A stretch of 64,000 bases of DNA. Origin: VXNF01 sp965116465 (GTDB taxonomy: Bacteria > Actinomycetota > Acidimicrobiia > Acidimicrobiales > CATQHL01). Made by a program: the position numbers and the translations under genes. Positions 24,152 to 30,749 of the stretch are shown one piece after another (positions within the stretch are counted from its first letter, which is position 1; the number at the start of each line of letters is the position of its first letter). The stretch is taken from the NCBI GenBank assembly GCA_965116465.1, contig OZ220687.1, positions 1,178,001-1,242,000 on the forward strand, read 5' to 3'. Under the pieces are notes generated by a model. That model was given only the letters and a program-made list of their open reading frames with translations, searched no databases and was not told the origin of the DNA.

Positions 24152-24192
24152 ACTCGTAGACAGTATCGTGCGGACAATTTGATTATGTCATA
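24144..24192. promoter_or_regulatory. Inverted TATGACATA pair at the AlbA_2 gene promoter
   Basis: TATGACATA (24144-24152) and TATGTCATA (24184-24192) are perfect inverted arms spanning 49 bp. The left arm extends to TGACATACTCGTA, matching the site at 22358-22370 in 12 of 13 positions; the right arm, read inverted, is GTTATGACATAATC. The left arm overlaps the gene's start codon. Likely operator; possibly one end of a mobile cassette. Confidence 0.6.
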
Positions 24193-24329
24193 ACTGGGCT
24201 CCGAGCAGGTCACGGGCGTTCCTGCCGAAACACTGGCGGTGCCCGGACGGGTGTAGTCGGCAGAGTCCGGTCTGCACGCTCCGATGGCGGTTTCGCGAGC
24301 CAGCGTCCGGTGCGGGCGGAAGACGCCCT

Positions 24330-25037
24330 CTACACGCCCGGCGCCGTGACGCGGTAGCCGAGCGTCTGGAGCGCGCCGACCGCCTCGTCGGGGAACTGCC
24401 TGGCCGTCGCCCGGGCCTGCCGCCGTTCCCACGCCTCGAGCGACTGGATCAGCCTCGGCTTCCAGCCCGCCTTCCAGTTGTCGAAGAGGTTCTCCCGGTC
24501 CAGGAACAGCAGGAATTCCTCCAGCGTGGGCCGGAACCGGCGCCCGCCGACGGGGAAGTGCAGCGCGTGCAGATCGGGAGCAGGCCGACCGCCGGAGCCG
24601 TACAGCCACGCCAACTCCGGCGAGTTCGCATGGAGATGAACGTGCCCCGCCGCCCGGCCACGGCGTAGTTGACGCCTGTCGTACTCGACCCGAACGATCG
24701 GGCGCGGCCGTTTCCGTCCTCTTGTCACGTCGGCCCAGAGCCCGACCATCGAAGAGGCGACTCGTAGGTGTCCATCCGTCGGATCCATCTCGACGATGTA
24801 CCGAGCGCGCAGAAAGAGCGAAGGGTTCTCGGGATCATCGCGCGAACGGACCAGAGCAACGCCTACCGACCGCCCGTCGTCGCCGACATCGGCGTCAGCG
24901 CATACCTCAAGTTCCGCTGCCGCGCCGGTTCGCGACAGGGCGGCGTCAAACTGGCCCGCGGCGTTGATGCTGAGGTCAAGCACGCGGTTCAGATTGGCAA
25001 CGAACTCCTCGACCGACCTTTGGAACTCCTCATCCAT
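24330..25037 (-). CDS. Hypothetical protein, second gene of a two-gene cassette
   Basis: A 235-residue soluble protein I do not recognise. The start ATG overlaps the upstream small gene's stop as TGATG, so the two are coupled. Features: an N-terminal helical stretch (FQRSVEEFVANLNRVLDLSI), a beta-rich middle (VGVALVRSRDDPENPSLFLR), the pattern HVHLHANSPELAWLYGSGG, then DLHALHFPVGGRRFRPTLEE and a basic helical tail (SLEAWERRQARATARQF). The clustered histidines could bind metal. Small first gene plus larger overlapping second gene is the layout of toxin-antitoxin or regulator-effector pairs, but nothing in the sequence proves it. Confidence 0.55.
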   Translation of the reverse strand: MDEEFQRSVEEFVANLNRVLDLSINAAGQFDAALSRTGAAAELEVCADADVGDDGRSVGVALVRSRDDPENPSLFLRARYIVEMDPTDGHLRVASSMVGLWADVTRGRKRPRPIVRVEYDRRQLRRGRAAGHVHLHANSPELAWLYGSGGRPAPDLHALHFPVGGRRFRPTLEEFLLFLDRENLFDNWKAGWKPRLIQSLEAWERRQARATARQFPDEAVGALQTLGYRVTAPGV

Positions 25038-25204
25038 CACTCCTCGTTCAAGAAATCCCTGTAGGCGAGCCAATCCTCCCGACACTCGGCGTCAGTCAGC
25101 AGGTCCGCCTCGCCTTCGGCCATGAACTCCTCGAACGTCAGGCCCGCCCGCCGGGCCGTCTCCGTGCATCTCTCGACGATTTCCTCTCGCGTGATGATCC
25201 TCAT
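25037..25204 (-). CDS. Small acidic hypothetical protein, first gene of the cassette
   Basis: A 55-residue protein beginning MRIITREEIVERCTETARRA and ending in an acidic region ECREDWLAYRDFLNEE. Start chosen at the ATG preceded by GGAGGCACCACC on the coding strand (GGAGG 7 bp before the start); the longer ORF upstream is not protein-like. Its TGA overlaps the ATG of the 235-residue partner. Size, acidity and coupling resemble antitoxins, but there is no recognised DNA-binding motif. Confidence 0.55.
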   Translation of the reverse strand: MRIITREEIVERCTETARRAGLTFEEFMAEGEADLLTDAECREDWLAYRDFLNEE

Positions 25205-25428
25205 GGTGGTGGTGCCTCCTCCAGGTTCGATCCGACTACTCCTGTCCCCGGGGCCGACCGACAGACCTGCCGCCCGCACCCAACACGCGGCGCCGTCATT
25301 CGCCCGCGACCGTACAAGCCGAACCGCTCGGCCGAATCGCCGCCCAGGTCAACCTGCGCGCCGACCGGCGCACATCACGGGGAACCTTCGACAGCGCCCC
25401 AAATCCAGCGGTCAACCTAACGGCGCCC

Positions 25429-25665
25429 GTGTCCACCGCCACCCCGCCGGCGTCGGCACCGGGTGATCTGGTTGCCGAGCACGGCGCATGCGCCGTGCTC
25501 ATGGTCGACCGCGTGGTCGTCCAGGCCTACGACGACCACGCGTCCGCTGTTCAGGCGGGGAAGGAACGATGCGGATCGGGGAACTTCTCCGCTCATACGC
25601 TTCCTGCCCCTGTCGTGTATTCGGGCGTACTCACCGCTGGCGAAGCGCCCGCTGAGCGTGGCTAG
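25429..25665 (+). CDS. Small hypothetical protein paired with a protease relic
   Basis: A 78-residue reading frame with GTG start. Its segment VVVQAYDDHASAVQAGKERC...GNFSAHTLPAP aligns by eye with the 89-residue protein at 51454-51723 (VEVFDDTSSATHAGYERFGMGGFSTHPIGHPP). In both places the next open frame in the same direction encodes the C-terminus of a retropepsin-like protease. The last ~13 residues fall inside a 106-bp direct repeat (25627-25732). It may be a decayed member of a two-gene cassette; no convincing ribosome-binding site is seen. Confidence 0.35.
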   Translation: MSTATPPASAPGDLVAEHGACAVLMVDRVVVQAYDDHASAVQAGKERCGSGNFSAHTLPAPVVYSGVLTAGEAPAERG

Positions 25666-25732
25666 CGCCAAACGGTCCAACACCCCGAGAGATCCCCGGC
25701 CGCAGTCGCCCGCGAGGGTTGGACAGGACCCC
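25627..25732. repeat. 106-bp direct repeat, copy 1
   Basis: Begins GTACTCACCGCTGGCG and ends GGTTGGACAGGACCCC. It matches 26586-26691 at about 97 of 106 positions counted by eye with no gaps. Both copies precede fragments of a retropepsin-like protease, so the repeat marks duplicated and decayed copies of one cassette. Confidence 0.7.
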
Positions 25733-25739
25733 GGCGGCC

Positions 25740-25898
25740 GATTCGCTGTGGGTGAGCGTCCCGCCCTTCGACCCTCCAAAGCTCCGAGGGATGGTCATCG
25801 TGCCGAACAACACCCTGAACAACCCGGCCATCGTCGGAATGGACTATCTGGAACACGTCAAGATCGCCGTCCGCGACGACGCCTTCGGCCAGATCTAG
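25740..25898 (+). pseudogene. C-terminal relic of a retropepsin-like aspartic protease
   Basis: In frame from 25740 the DNA reads DSLWVSVPPFDPPKLRG then MVIVPNNTLNNPAIVGMDYL and EHVKIAVRDDAFGQI before TAG. The PAIVGMDYLExxxIAV pattern is the C-terminal part of bacterial retroviral-type aspartic proteases (Ile-Val/Leu-Gly-Met-Asp strand). No DTGA catalytic motif occurs upstream here, so the enzyme is incomplete. Compare the fragments at 51350-51457 and 26692-26790. Confidence 0.5.
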
Positions 25899-26012
25899 AC
25901 CATCGCGGCGTCGGACCCCAGCGTCTCGTCACCAGGGATGGGCGGTGAAGGGTGGGGTCATGCTTTGGTTCTAGGGTCATCACACTTGTGTACTTTCAAT
26001 CATGGAATTACA

Positions 26013-26041
26013 TTGACTTGATCAAAATCGCGCTGTAGTAT
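26013..26041 (+). promoter_or_regulatory. Sigma-70-type promoter for the 26080 gene pair
   Basis: TTGACT (26013-26018) and TAGTAT (26036-26041) are separated by 17 bp, close to the ideal housekeeping promoter. The palindrome TTGATCAA (26018-26025) overlaps the downstream edge of the -35 box and could be an operator. The region is A/T-rich compared with its surroundings. Confidence 0.6.
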
Positions 26042-26079
26042 GTCATCACGCGTCATTTAATATCACTGAGGATCCCGCC

Positions 26080-26292
26080 ATGAATCTGTCAGCACTGAGA
26101 CTCCTCACTCGTAGCGCTCGGCGGTCGTCGCCTAGAACACCGCCCCCCCATGTGGTCGAGGAGTTTGAGCGGGCACAGGAGATGATCAACCAACAGACCG
26201 CGGACGGCACACTTGGCGACGACGCGCTGGATCGGGAAGAACTCGCTGAGAAGTTCAACACGTCGTTGGGGTACGACAAGTTCACCGCGTAA
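26080..26292 (+). CDS. Small hypothetical protein, possible antitoxin of a new pair
   Basis: A 70-residue protein: basic, Arg/Ser-rich N-terminus (RLLTRSARRSSPRT) and an acidic helical C-terminus (DDALDREELAEKFNTSLGYD). GAGGA lies 7-11 bp before the ATG, and a strong promoter with an overlapping palindrome precedes it. The basic-then-acidic layout and the tight spacing (4 bp) to the following 90-residue gene resemble type II antitoxins. No known family is recognised. Confidence 0.5.
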   Translation: MNLSALRLLTRSARRSSPRTPPPHVVEEFERAQEMINQQTADGTLGDDALDREELAEKFNTSLGYDKFTA

Positions 26293-26296
26293 CCCG

Positions 26297-26569
26297 ATGG
26301 GGTATTGGCGCTGGACGAACACGGGCGTTCTTGATAGGTGGGCAAATCGCAAGAGCCTCAGAGAATGCGCTGTTCTGTACGACGCGATGTGGGACGCTCA
26401 AGGCAACGCCGAAGACGATGCGCCCGGCGAACCTGTGTCTTTGGATTGGCCAGGGAATCACCGCGTGATCAGCACGCCAGTCGCTGACATCTACTTCACG
26501 ATCATTGAGGGCGAAGAGACTCCGGGGCGCGGGTTCCTGTTTCTCGTGGCTATTGAAGACCTCGACTGA
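26297..26569 (+). CDS. Small hypothetical protein, possible toxin of a new pair
   Basis: A 90-residue protein starting MGYWRWTNTGVLDRWANRKS, 4 bp after the preceding stop. The C-terminal half has alternating beta-like segments (HRVISTPVADIYFTIIEGE, GFLFLVAIEDLD) such as are seen in small RelE/ParE-like or ribonuclease toxins, but no signature residue is identifiable. Codon composition is less GC-biased than the flanks. It lacks its own ribosome-binding site, so translation probably depends on the upstream gene. Confidence 0.5.
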   Translation: MGYWRWTNTGVLDRWANRKSLRECAVLYDAMWDAQGNAEDDAPGEPVSLDWPGNHRVISTPVADIYFTIIEGEETPGRGFLFLVAIEDLD

Positions 26570-26585
26570 CAGGTCCCAATTCGGG

Positions 26586-26691
26586 GTACTCACCGCCTGC
26601 GCTGCGCCCGCTGAGCGTGGCTAGCGCCAAAAGGTCCAACACTCCGAGAGATCTCCGGCCGCAGTCGCCCGCGAAGGTTGGACACGACCCC
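26586..26691. repeat. 106-bp direct repeat, copy 2
   Basis: Begins GTACTCACCGCCTGCG and ends GGTTGGACACGACCCC; same length and ~9 differences from 25627-25732. It is followed by the catalytic-motif half of a retropepsin-like protease rather than the C-terminal half found after copy 1. Confidence 0.7.
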
Positions 26692-26790
26692 ACCGACGCG
26701 AGTCTCACCAGCACCTGCCATGCGCTGATCGACACCGGCGCGACGACAACCATGATCGTTGAGAAGGTCGCTGAGACGCGGTGCTGTACA
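26692..26790 (+). pseudogene. N-terminal relic of a retropepsin-like aspartic protease
   Basis: Within the frame open from 26617 to 26856, the segment SLTSTCHALIDTGATTTMI then VEKVAETRC shows the catalytic DTGA motif with the usual hydrophobic-ALIDTGA-T context of retropepsin-like proteases. The reading then becomes Arg-rich and unprotease-like after ~26790, where it runs into the end of the PLD-protein region. It is complementary in content to the C-terminal fragment at 25740-25898, as if one gene had been split by duplication and deletion. Confidence 0.5.
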
Positions 26791-26870
26791 CGCCGGTGCC
26801 GGCCACCAGGATCACGCCGGCTATCCCGCGAGGTCGGCCTGCGAGGCGATTCGTGAGCCCCAACGTGGGC

Positions 26871-27851
26871 CTACCAATCGAAGGAGTCGTCCCAATCGTC
26901 GGATCGACTACGACTGCGACGGCTGCTGCCGCGGCGGCGACTGCTGCTGCTATCGGAGAAGTCGTCCCACTCGTCTGAGTCATCGGAGGAGTCGTCCCAG
27001 TCGTCTGAGTCATCGGAGGAGTCGTCCCAGTCGTCCGAGTCATCGGAGAGATCGTCCCAGTCGTCCGAGTCATCGGAGAGATCGTCCCAGCTATCAGTGT
27101 CGTCGCGTCTACTGCGGTTGCGGCTAGGGCTGGTGCCGGGGCGGCTCTGTTGCGGGGATTCGGAGAACAGTGCATCCAACACCTCGGATACCAGGCGGAG
27201 AATGAACAGGAGCACCTTGGCCACTCCACGCCCACGAGACGCTGCCGCGGGGCGCGAACCATCAAAGCCGACGTCGGACGAACTCCGAGGCGCCGTTCGA
27301 GCATGCCTTGTTTCGCCACCACCGTCCCGGGCCGGCTTGGCTCCCAGGTAGCCGGTGATCCTCTCACGGCAGTCCCATGCGACCTCACGAAGCGCAGTGA
27401 TCTGGTGCCGCAGAGCCGGCAGGTCGGCATCGGACGCCTCAACGCAAGTCTCGACGTTCTCGAAGAGTCCCTGCCGGGTCAGATTGGCCGAGCCGACGAG
27501 TGCGGCGGTCACGTGCCCGCCGGGCCCCAGCACGGCCCACACCTTCAGGTGTGCGTCGCTTGCCGCCCGACCGCCGCGCCCCGTCCGGTACCAGTTCCTC
27601 ACCTCAACATCTCTGCGACGCAGGAACTCGAAGACCGCTCCCCTGTCCGCCGCGGTCGCCTTCTGGAACCGCGAGGCCTGTGCGTTGCCGATGATTAGCG
27701 TGACCGGACGGCCAACGGTCCGCTCGCCGAGCCACGCCAGTCCGGCGACGGAGGCGTAACCGACGGCCACGAACAGCGCCCCGTCCGGATGGTCATCGAG
27801 GAAACGATCGATCCGATCCCCCGCCGAGGCTCCGAGCGGGCCCTTGAACAT
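26871..27851 (-). CDS. Phospholipase D-like protein with a membrane-proximal segment and acidic WDD repeat tail
   Basis: A 326-residue protein. Residues 1-170 are a single PLD-nuclease domain: FVAVGYASVAGLAWLGERTV, then the HxK motif in DAHLKVWAVLG with GSANLTRQGLFENVE after it. A hydrophobic/amphipathic helix follows (VAKVLLFILRLVSEVLDAL, about 212-230). The C-terminal ~80 residues are low complexity: SRRDDTDSWDD then a tandem 10-residue unit of the form WDD(L/S)SDDSDD repeated about four times, an Arg/Ser segment, and a terminal DDWDDSFDW. The HKD motif suggests a dimeric nuclease or phosphodiesterase; the anionic tail could mimic DNA or bind a partner. Divergent from the HigBA-like module. 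Confidence 0.75.
   Translation of the reverse strand: MFKGPLGASAGDRIDRFLDDHPDGALFVAVGYASVAGLAWLGERTVGRPVTLIIGNAQASRFQKATAADRGAVFEFLRRRDVEVRNWYRTGRGGRAASDAHLKVWAVLGPGGHVTAALVGSANLTRQGLFENVETCVEASDADLPALRHQITALREVAWDCRERITGYLGAKPARDGGGETRHARTAPRSSSDVGFDGSRPAAASRGRGVAKVLLFILRLVSEVLDALFSESPQQSRPGTSPSRNRSRRDDTDSWDDLSDDSDDWDDLSDDSDDWDDSSDDSDDWDDSSDDSDEWDDFSDSSSSRRRGSSRRSRSRSDDWDDSFDW
26958..27095. repeat. 30-bp tandem repeat coding for the acidic WDD units
   Basis: Four complete 30-bp units (26958-26987, 26988-27017, 27018-27047, 27048-27077) plus a partial fifth. Units differ at only a few positions, e.g. GGAGTCGTCCCAGTCGTC versus GAGATCGTCCCAGTCGTC. On the minus strand they encode ten-residue Trp/Asp/Ser repeats. 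Copy number is probably variable between strains. Confidence 0.85.
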
Positions 27852-27906
27852 GGGTTCTGTCTAGCGCCGGCACCGACACGGGCGACGTTCGCCTGGCGAC
27901 GAATTG

Positions 27907-27925
27907 CTTTACCGAATCGGTAAAG
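27907..27925. promoter_or_regulatory. Operator palindrome of the HigBA-like module
   Basis: CTTTACCG-AAT-CGGTAAAG is a perfect 8-bp inverted repeat 47 bp before the toxin-like gene, followed by a TATGAT -10-like box at 27933-27938. It also lies 56 bp from the divergent PLD gene start, so one regulator could control both. Confidence 0.65.
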
Positions 27926-27971
27926 ATACTGATATGATCGATGTCCAAACCCACCCCAGACGTGAGGATGC

Positions 27972-28301
27972 GTGGAAGTTCGGTTTGCGACATCCCAGCT
28001 GCAGAAGATGATGTCCGGTTCGAGCGCACTGAGCAGGCGCTACGGCGACATCGGAGCCCGGAGGATTCGGACCCGTCTCAGCCAGCTCGAAGCGGCCGAC
28101 TCCCTGGCGGATCTGCGGTCACTGCCGGGCCGTTGGCACGAGTTGACCGGCGGCAGAGCCGGCCACCTCGCTGCCGACCTCCACCAGCCGTTCCGAATGA
28201 TCCTCCGTCCTGCCGAGCCCGTGCCTCGTACCGACGACGGCGGCCTGGACTGGTCCCGTGTCACCACAGTCATCATCACCGAGATCGTCGACTACCACTG
28301 A
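27972..28301 (+). CDS. HigB-like (RelE superfamily) toxin
   Basis: A 109-residue protein starting with GTG. It has the killer/HigB pattern: MEVRFATSQLQKMMSGSSAL, RYGDIGARRIRTRLSQLEAA, then LPGRWHELTGGRAGHLAADL and the beta strand HQPFRMILRPAE. HigB toxins are ribosome-dependent mRNA endonucleases; the basic residues and strand order fit, although catalytic residues in this family are poorly conserved. It is followed after 25 bp by an XRE-family gene, giving toxin-first order as in higBA. A perfect palindrome lies upstream. Confidence 0.75.
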   Translation: MEVRFATSQLQKMMSGSSALSRRYGDIGARRIRTRLSQLEAADSLADLRSLPGRWHELTGGRAGHLAADLHQPFRMILRPAEPVPRTDDGGLDWSRVTTVIITEIVDYH

Positions 28302-28326
28302 AACGCCACCCCCGCCGGAGAGACCA

Positions 28327-29421
28327 ATGACGACATACCCGTACCGTCCGGACTACGCCACCCCGCCCGGCTGGACTCTCGAGGAGACACTCGAAGAACT
28401 GTCGATGAGCCAGGCCGAACTGGCACGCCGCACCGGACTGTCGACGAAGCACATCAATCAGATCGTGCGCGGGAAGGTTCCCATCACCACTGATACGGCG
28501 TGGCGTCTCGAGCGCGCCACCGGCGTGCCCGACCGGCTCTGGAACAACCTCGAGAGCAGGTACCAGGAGCACCAGGCGCGCCTCGCTGAGGAGGCCGCTC
28601 TGGCGGAGCAGGTCGACCTGCTCGAGAGGTTGCCGATCGCGTCGATGGTGAAGCTCGGCATCCTCACCAAGCGCGCCGATCCCACAACACGGCTCAGGGA
28701 GGCGTTCGCATTCCTCGGCGTCTCGGATCGATCGGCCTGGGACGCCACCGTCGATAACTACCGGGTGGCGTTCCGCAAGTCACAGGCCCACGAATCGAAC
28801 GACGGAGCGATCGCGGTTTGGCTACGCATGGGCGAGATCGCAGCATCTCAAATCGACTGCGCTCCCTGGGACCCTGATCGGTTTCGCGAGGCGCTGATCG
28901 CCGTCCGGACGCTCACCCGCGAGACCGACCCAGCGGTCTGGCACCCCGCCTTGGTCACCGAATGCGCTGCCGCCGGTGTCCGCGTTGTCGTCACCCACGA
29001 GATCGACGGAGCGAGAACCCACGGCGCTACCCGCTGGCTCGGGAGCGGCCGACCGCTGATTCAGTTGAGCCTCCGGTTCCGATGGAGCGACATCTTCTGG
29101 TTCACGTTCTTCCACGAGGCCAAGCACGTCCTCGACGGATCGAAGCGCGCCATCTACATCGAGCAGCAAAACGGCGACAGCGAGGACCGAACCGACGAGG
29201 AGCGCCAAGCCGACGAGTTCGCCTCGAACTTCCTGATCCCGAAGGACCGAGCCCGGGTGCTGCACACGATCGGCAGCCTGGACGACGTCAGAATGTTCGC
29301 CGCCGACCTGGGGATCCACCCCGGCATCGTCGTCGGCCGGCTCCACCACGACGGCATCTGGCCACACACCCACGGCAACGGACTACGCCAACGCCTCCAA
29401 CTCAGCACCGCTGAGTCCTGA
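28327..29421 (+). CDS. HigA-like XRE antitoxin fused to an ImmA/IrrE metallopeptidase
   Basis: A 364-residue protein. Residues ~18-72 are an XRE helix-turn-helix of the HigA type (MSQAELARRTGLSTKHINQI, TDTAWRLERATGVPDRLWN). Residues ~220-330 are an ImmA/IrrE peptidase domain with the zinc motif HEAKH in FFHEAKHVLDG and a downstream DEERQADEFASNFLIP containing the third ligand Glu. The start ATG has GAGAGA upstream; a longer frame exists but lacks support. As the partner of the HigB-like gene it should neutralise the toxin and repress the operon, with the protease perhaps controlling turnover. Confidence 0.85.
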   Translation: MTTYPYRPDYATPPGWTLEETLEELSMSQAELARRTGLSTKHINQIVRGKVPITTDTAWRLERATGVPDRLWNNLESRYQEHQARLAEEAALAEQVDLLERLPIASMVKLGILTKRADPTTRLREAFAFLGVSDRSAWDATVDNYRVAFRKSQAHESNDGAIAVWLRMGEIAASQIDCAPWDPDRFREALIAVRTLTRETDPAVWHPALVTECAAAGVRVVVTHEIDGARTHGATRWLGSGRPLIQLSLRFRWSDIFWFTFFHEAKHVLDGSKRAIYIEQQNGDSEDRTDEERQADEFASNFLIPKDRARVLHTIGSLDDVRMFAADLGIHPGIVVGRLHHDGIWPHTHGNGLRQRLQLSTAES

Positions 29422-29832
29422 GCAGCCGTCCCCGGCCGGTCTCGCTGTCTCTCACCGAGCAAGTCGCCTAGCGCGGACGTGACCCAGCTCGGCCCACGTT
29501 CGGCGCGGGCCGGAAGATGTCGCCTACCGACTCGCTTCCTTGTCAACGGCCAACTCCCGCGAGGGCCGTGGGGGATTCTGAAGCTGGAGGTACGCGAGGG
29601 CGGCTCGCCGACGTTGACGGATTGCCCTGGACGTAGACAGATCTCGGCCAGCGACGAGAGGCAGTTCCAAGGCTCGCGACCCCCGGCACCCATGTTGAGG
29701 ATCGAAGCCACAAGACGTCGCTGCACTGCTGGGAATATCGCGCCAAGTTGTTGTGCGGGAGATCGCCAGAGTGTTAGATCAGAATACCCCAACACGGTAG
29801 GCGGTGAAGCGCCGACGGCGCTCTCTGGAGGA
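29422..29832. other. Stretch without a supportable gene
   Basis: About 410 bp between the HigA-like gene and the DUF4143 relic. Open frames exist on both strands but have no family pattern, no ribosome-binding site and inconsistent third-position composition. Probably decayed coding DNA. Confidence 0.4.
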
Positions 29833-30120
29833 TCTTCGTCTACGAGAGCCAGCCGGCCTGGAGCGCCCGGTTGCTCTCACGCACCCCGCTGCGATCATCC
29901 GCCAAGCACCACCTGGTCGACCCGTCGCTCGCCGTTGCCGCTGTCGGTGCGAGCGCGGATGTCCTGTTCAACGACCGGGCCGCCCTCGGACTGCTGTTCG
30001 AGTCAGATCCCACTGGCCATTGACAGTCGATGGCCATACGCGATCTACGGGCCTACGCCCAGGCGAACAGGAGCACGGTATTCCACTACCGCGACGAATC
30101 TCCACTCCCTCTCCCTGTGT
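29833..30120 (+). pseudogene. Relic of a DUF4143-type AAA ATPase
   Basis: In one frame the DNA reads IFVYESQPAWSARLLSRTPL, RSSAKHHLVDPSLAVAAVGA, LGLLFES, then an in-frame TGA about five codons on, and resumes in the same frame as MAIRDLRAYAQANRSTVFHY R-D-E before TGA. The pattern KHHLVDPSLA...GLLFES(M)..RDLR.YAQA...HYRD is the C-terminal DUF4143 region of a family of predicted ATPases. The N-terminal AAA part is missing, and the insertion with a stop shows it is dead. Confidence 0.65.
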
Positions 30121-30130
30121 GATCATCCCG

Positions 30131-30186
30131 GTGGGGCTCCTGTGCGCGCTGAACGTCTCTCAACGCCCAGCACACAGGAGCCCCAC
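30131..30186. repeat. Inverted repeat (14-bp arms)
   Basis: GTGGGGCTCCTGTG at 30131-30144 and CACAGGAGCCCCAC at 30173-30186 are perfect inverted arms separated by 28 bp. Directly follows the DUF4143 relic. Could be a transcription terminator or the remnant of a mobile-element end. Confidence 0.5.
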
Positions 30187-30277
30187 CCCAATAGGCGGAT
30201 GCCCAGGATGGGGAGTATCAGTGATCAGAAGTGGGGAATCTCAGTGATCGCCGTCGCCTACAAGAGGGTAGATTTGG

Positions 30278-30436
30278 TCAGCGGGTACTTCCTGCGATTA
30301 CTGCTTGTGCTTCTGCGATGTCTTCGAGGAGGTCTCGGATTTCCCAGAGGACCGCCAGGGAAGCCGCGATCTTTAGATCGACGTCTAGGTTCAGCCATTC
30401 GGTGTCGGATGGGCGTTCTGATCTTTTTGTGGCCAT
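30278..30436 (-). CDS. Small helical protein (52 residues) with a strong ribosome-binding site
   Basis: Not a long ORF but well supported: AAAGGAGG lies 7-14 bp before the ATG at 30436, and the reading frame (MATKRSERPSDTEWLNLDVD, LKIAASLAVLWEIRDLLEDI, AEAQAVIAGSTR) is a plausible small helical protein with an amphipathic helix over residues 20-48. It follows, after 13 bp, the end of a probable frameshifted gene on the same strand, so the two probably formed an operon divergent from the phosphorothioation locus. Function unknown. Confidence 0.55.
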   Translation of the reverse strand: MATKRSERPSDTEWLNLDVDLKIAASLAVLWEIRDLLEDIAEAQAVIAGSTR

Positions 30437-30449
30437 GTCTGGCCTCCTT

Positions 30450-30735
30450 TCAATTGTCGAACCAGTCGTCGGGAACGAGTTCCCAGAATTCGGGCTCTTC
30501 GGGATATTGCGGCGAGTTGGCCCGCGGGGTGCGGGAGGACCCTACGCGACTCTGTGAGCGGATCGGCGGCCGGGGTGAGGGGGAGTTCCTCGGCGTCGAC
30601 GACCAACCGGCCGGACCGCTTCCGGCCGCGCCGAACTCCTCGGCTGAGCGAGCAGTCCGCGGCGCCGCCGACGCTGATCTTGAGGAAGTCGCCGAGTGTC
30701 CACGCCGCCTGCGGATGAGAGAACGTGTCGCAGCG
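30450..30735 (-). pseudogene. Probable frameshifted small gene upstream of the 52-residue protein
   Basis: On the minus strand one frame reads WTLGDFLKISVGGAADCSLS and later RSGRLVVDAEELPLTPAADP with protein-like composition; around 30540-30560 the protein-like reading moves to another frame ending PQYPEEPEFWELVPDDWFDN before TGA. The strong Shine-Dalgarno of the next gene follows directly. I read this as one gene of ~95 residues broken by a single frameshift (or a sequencing error). It overlaps the possible upstream start of the cysteine desulfurase gene on the other strand. Confidence 0.35.
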
Positions 30736-30749
30736 CTCCCGTACAGTTG

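Noticed and set aside
26958..27095. Possible CRISPR array from regularly spaced 30-bp units
   Set aside because: Units are directly adjacent with no spacers and encode an in-frame acidic protein repeat.
30121..30240. Insertion sequence end suggested by the 14-bp inverted repeat
   Set aside because: No transposase fragment or target duplication is visible nearby; kept only as a repeat or terminator candidate.
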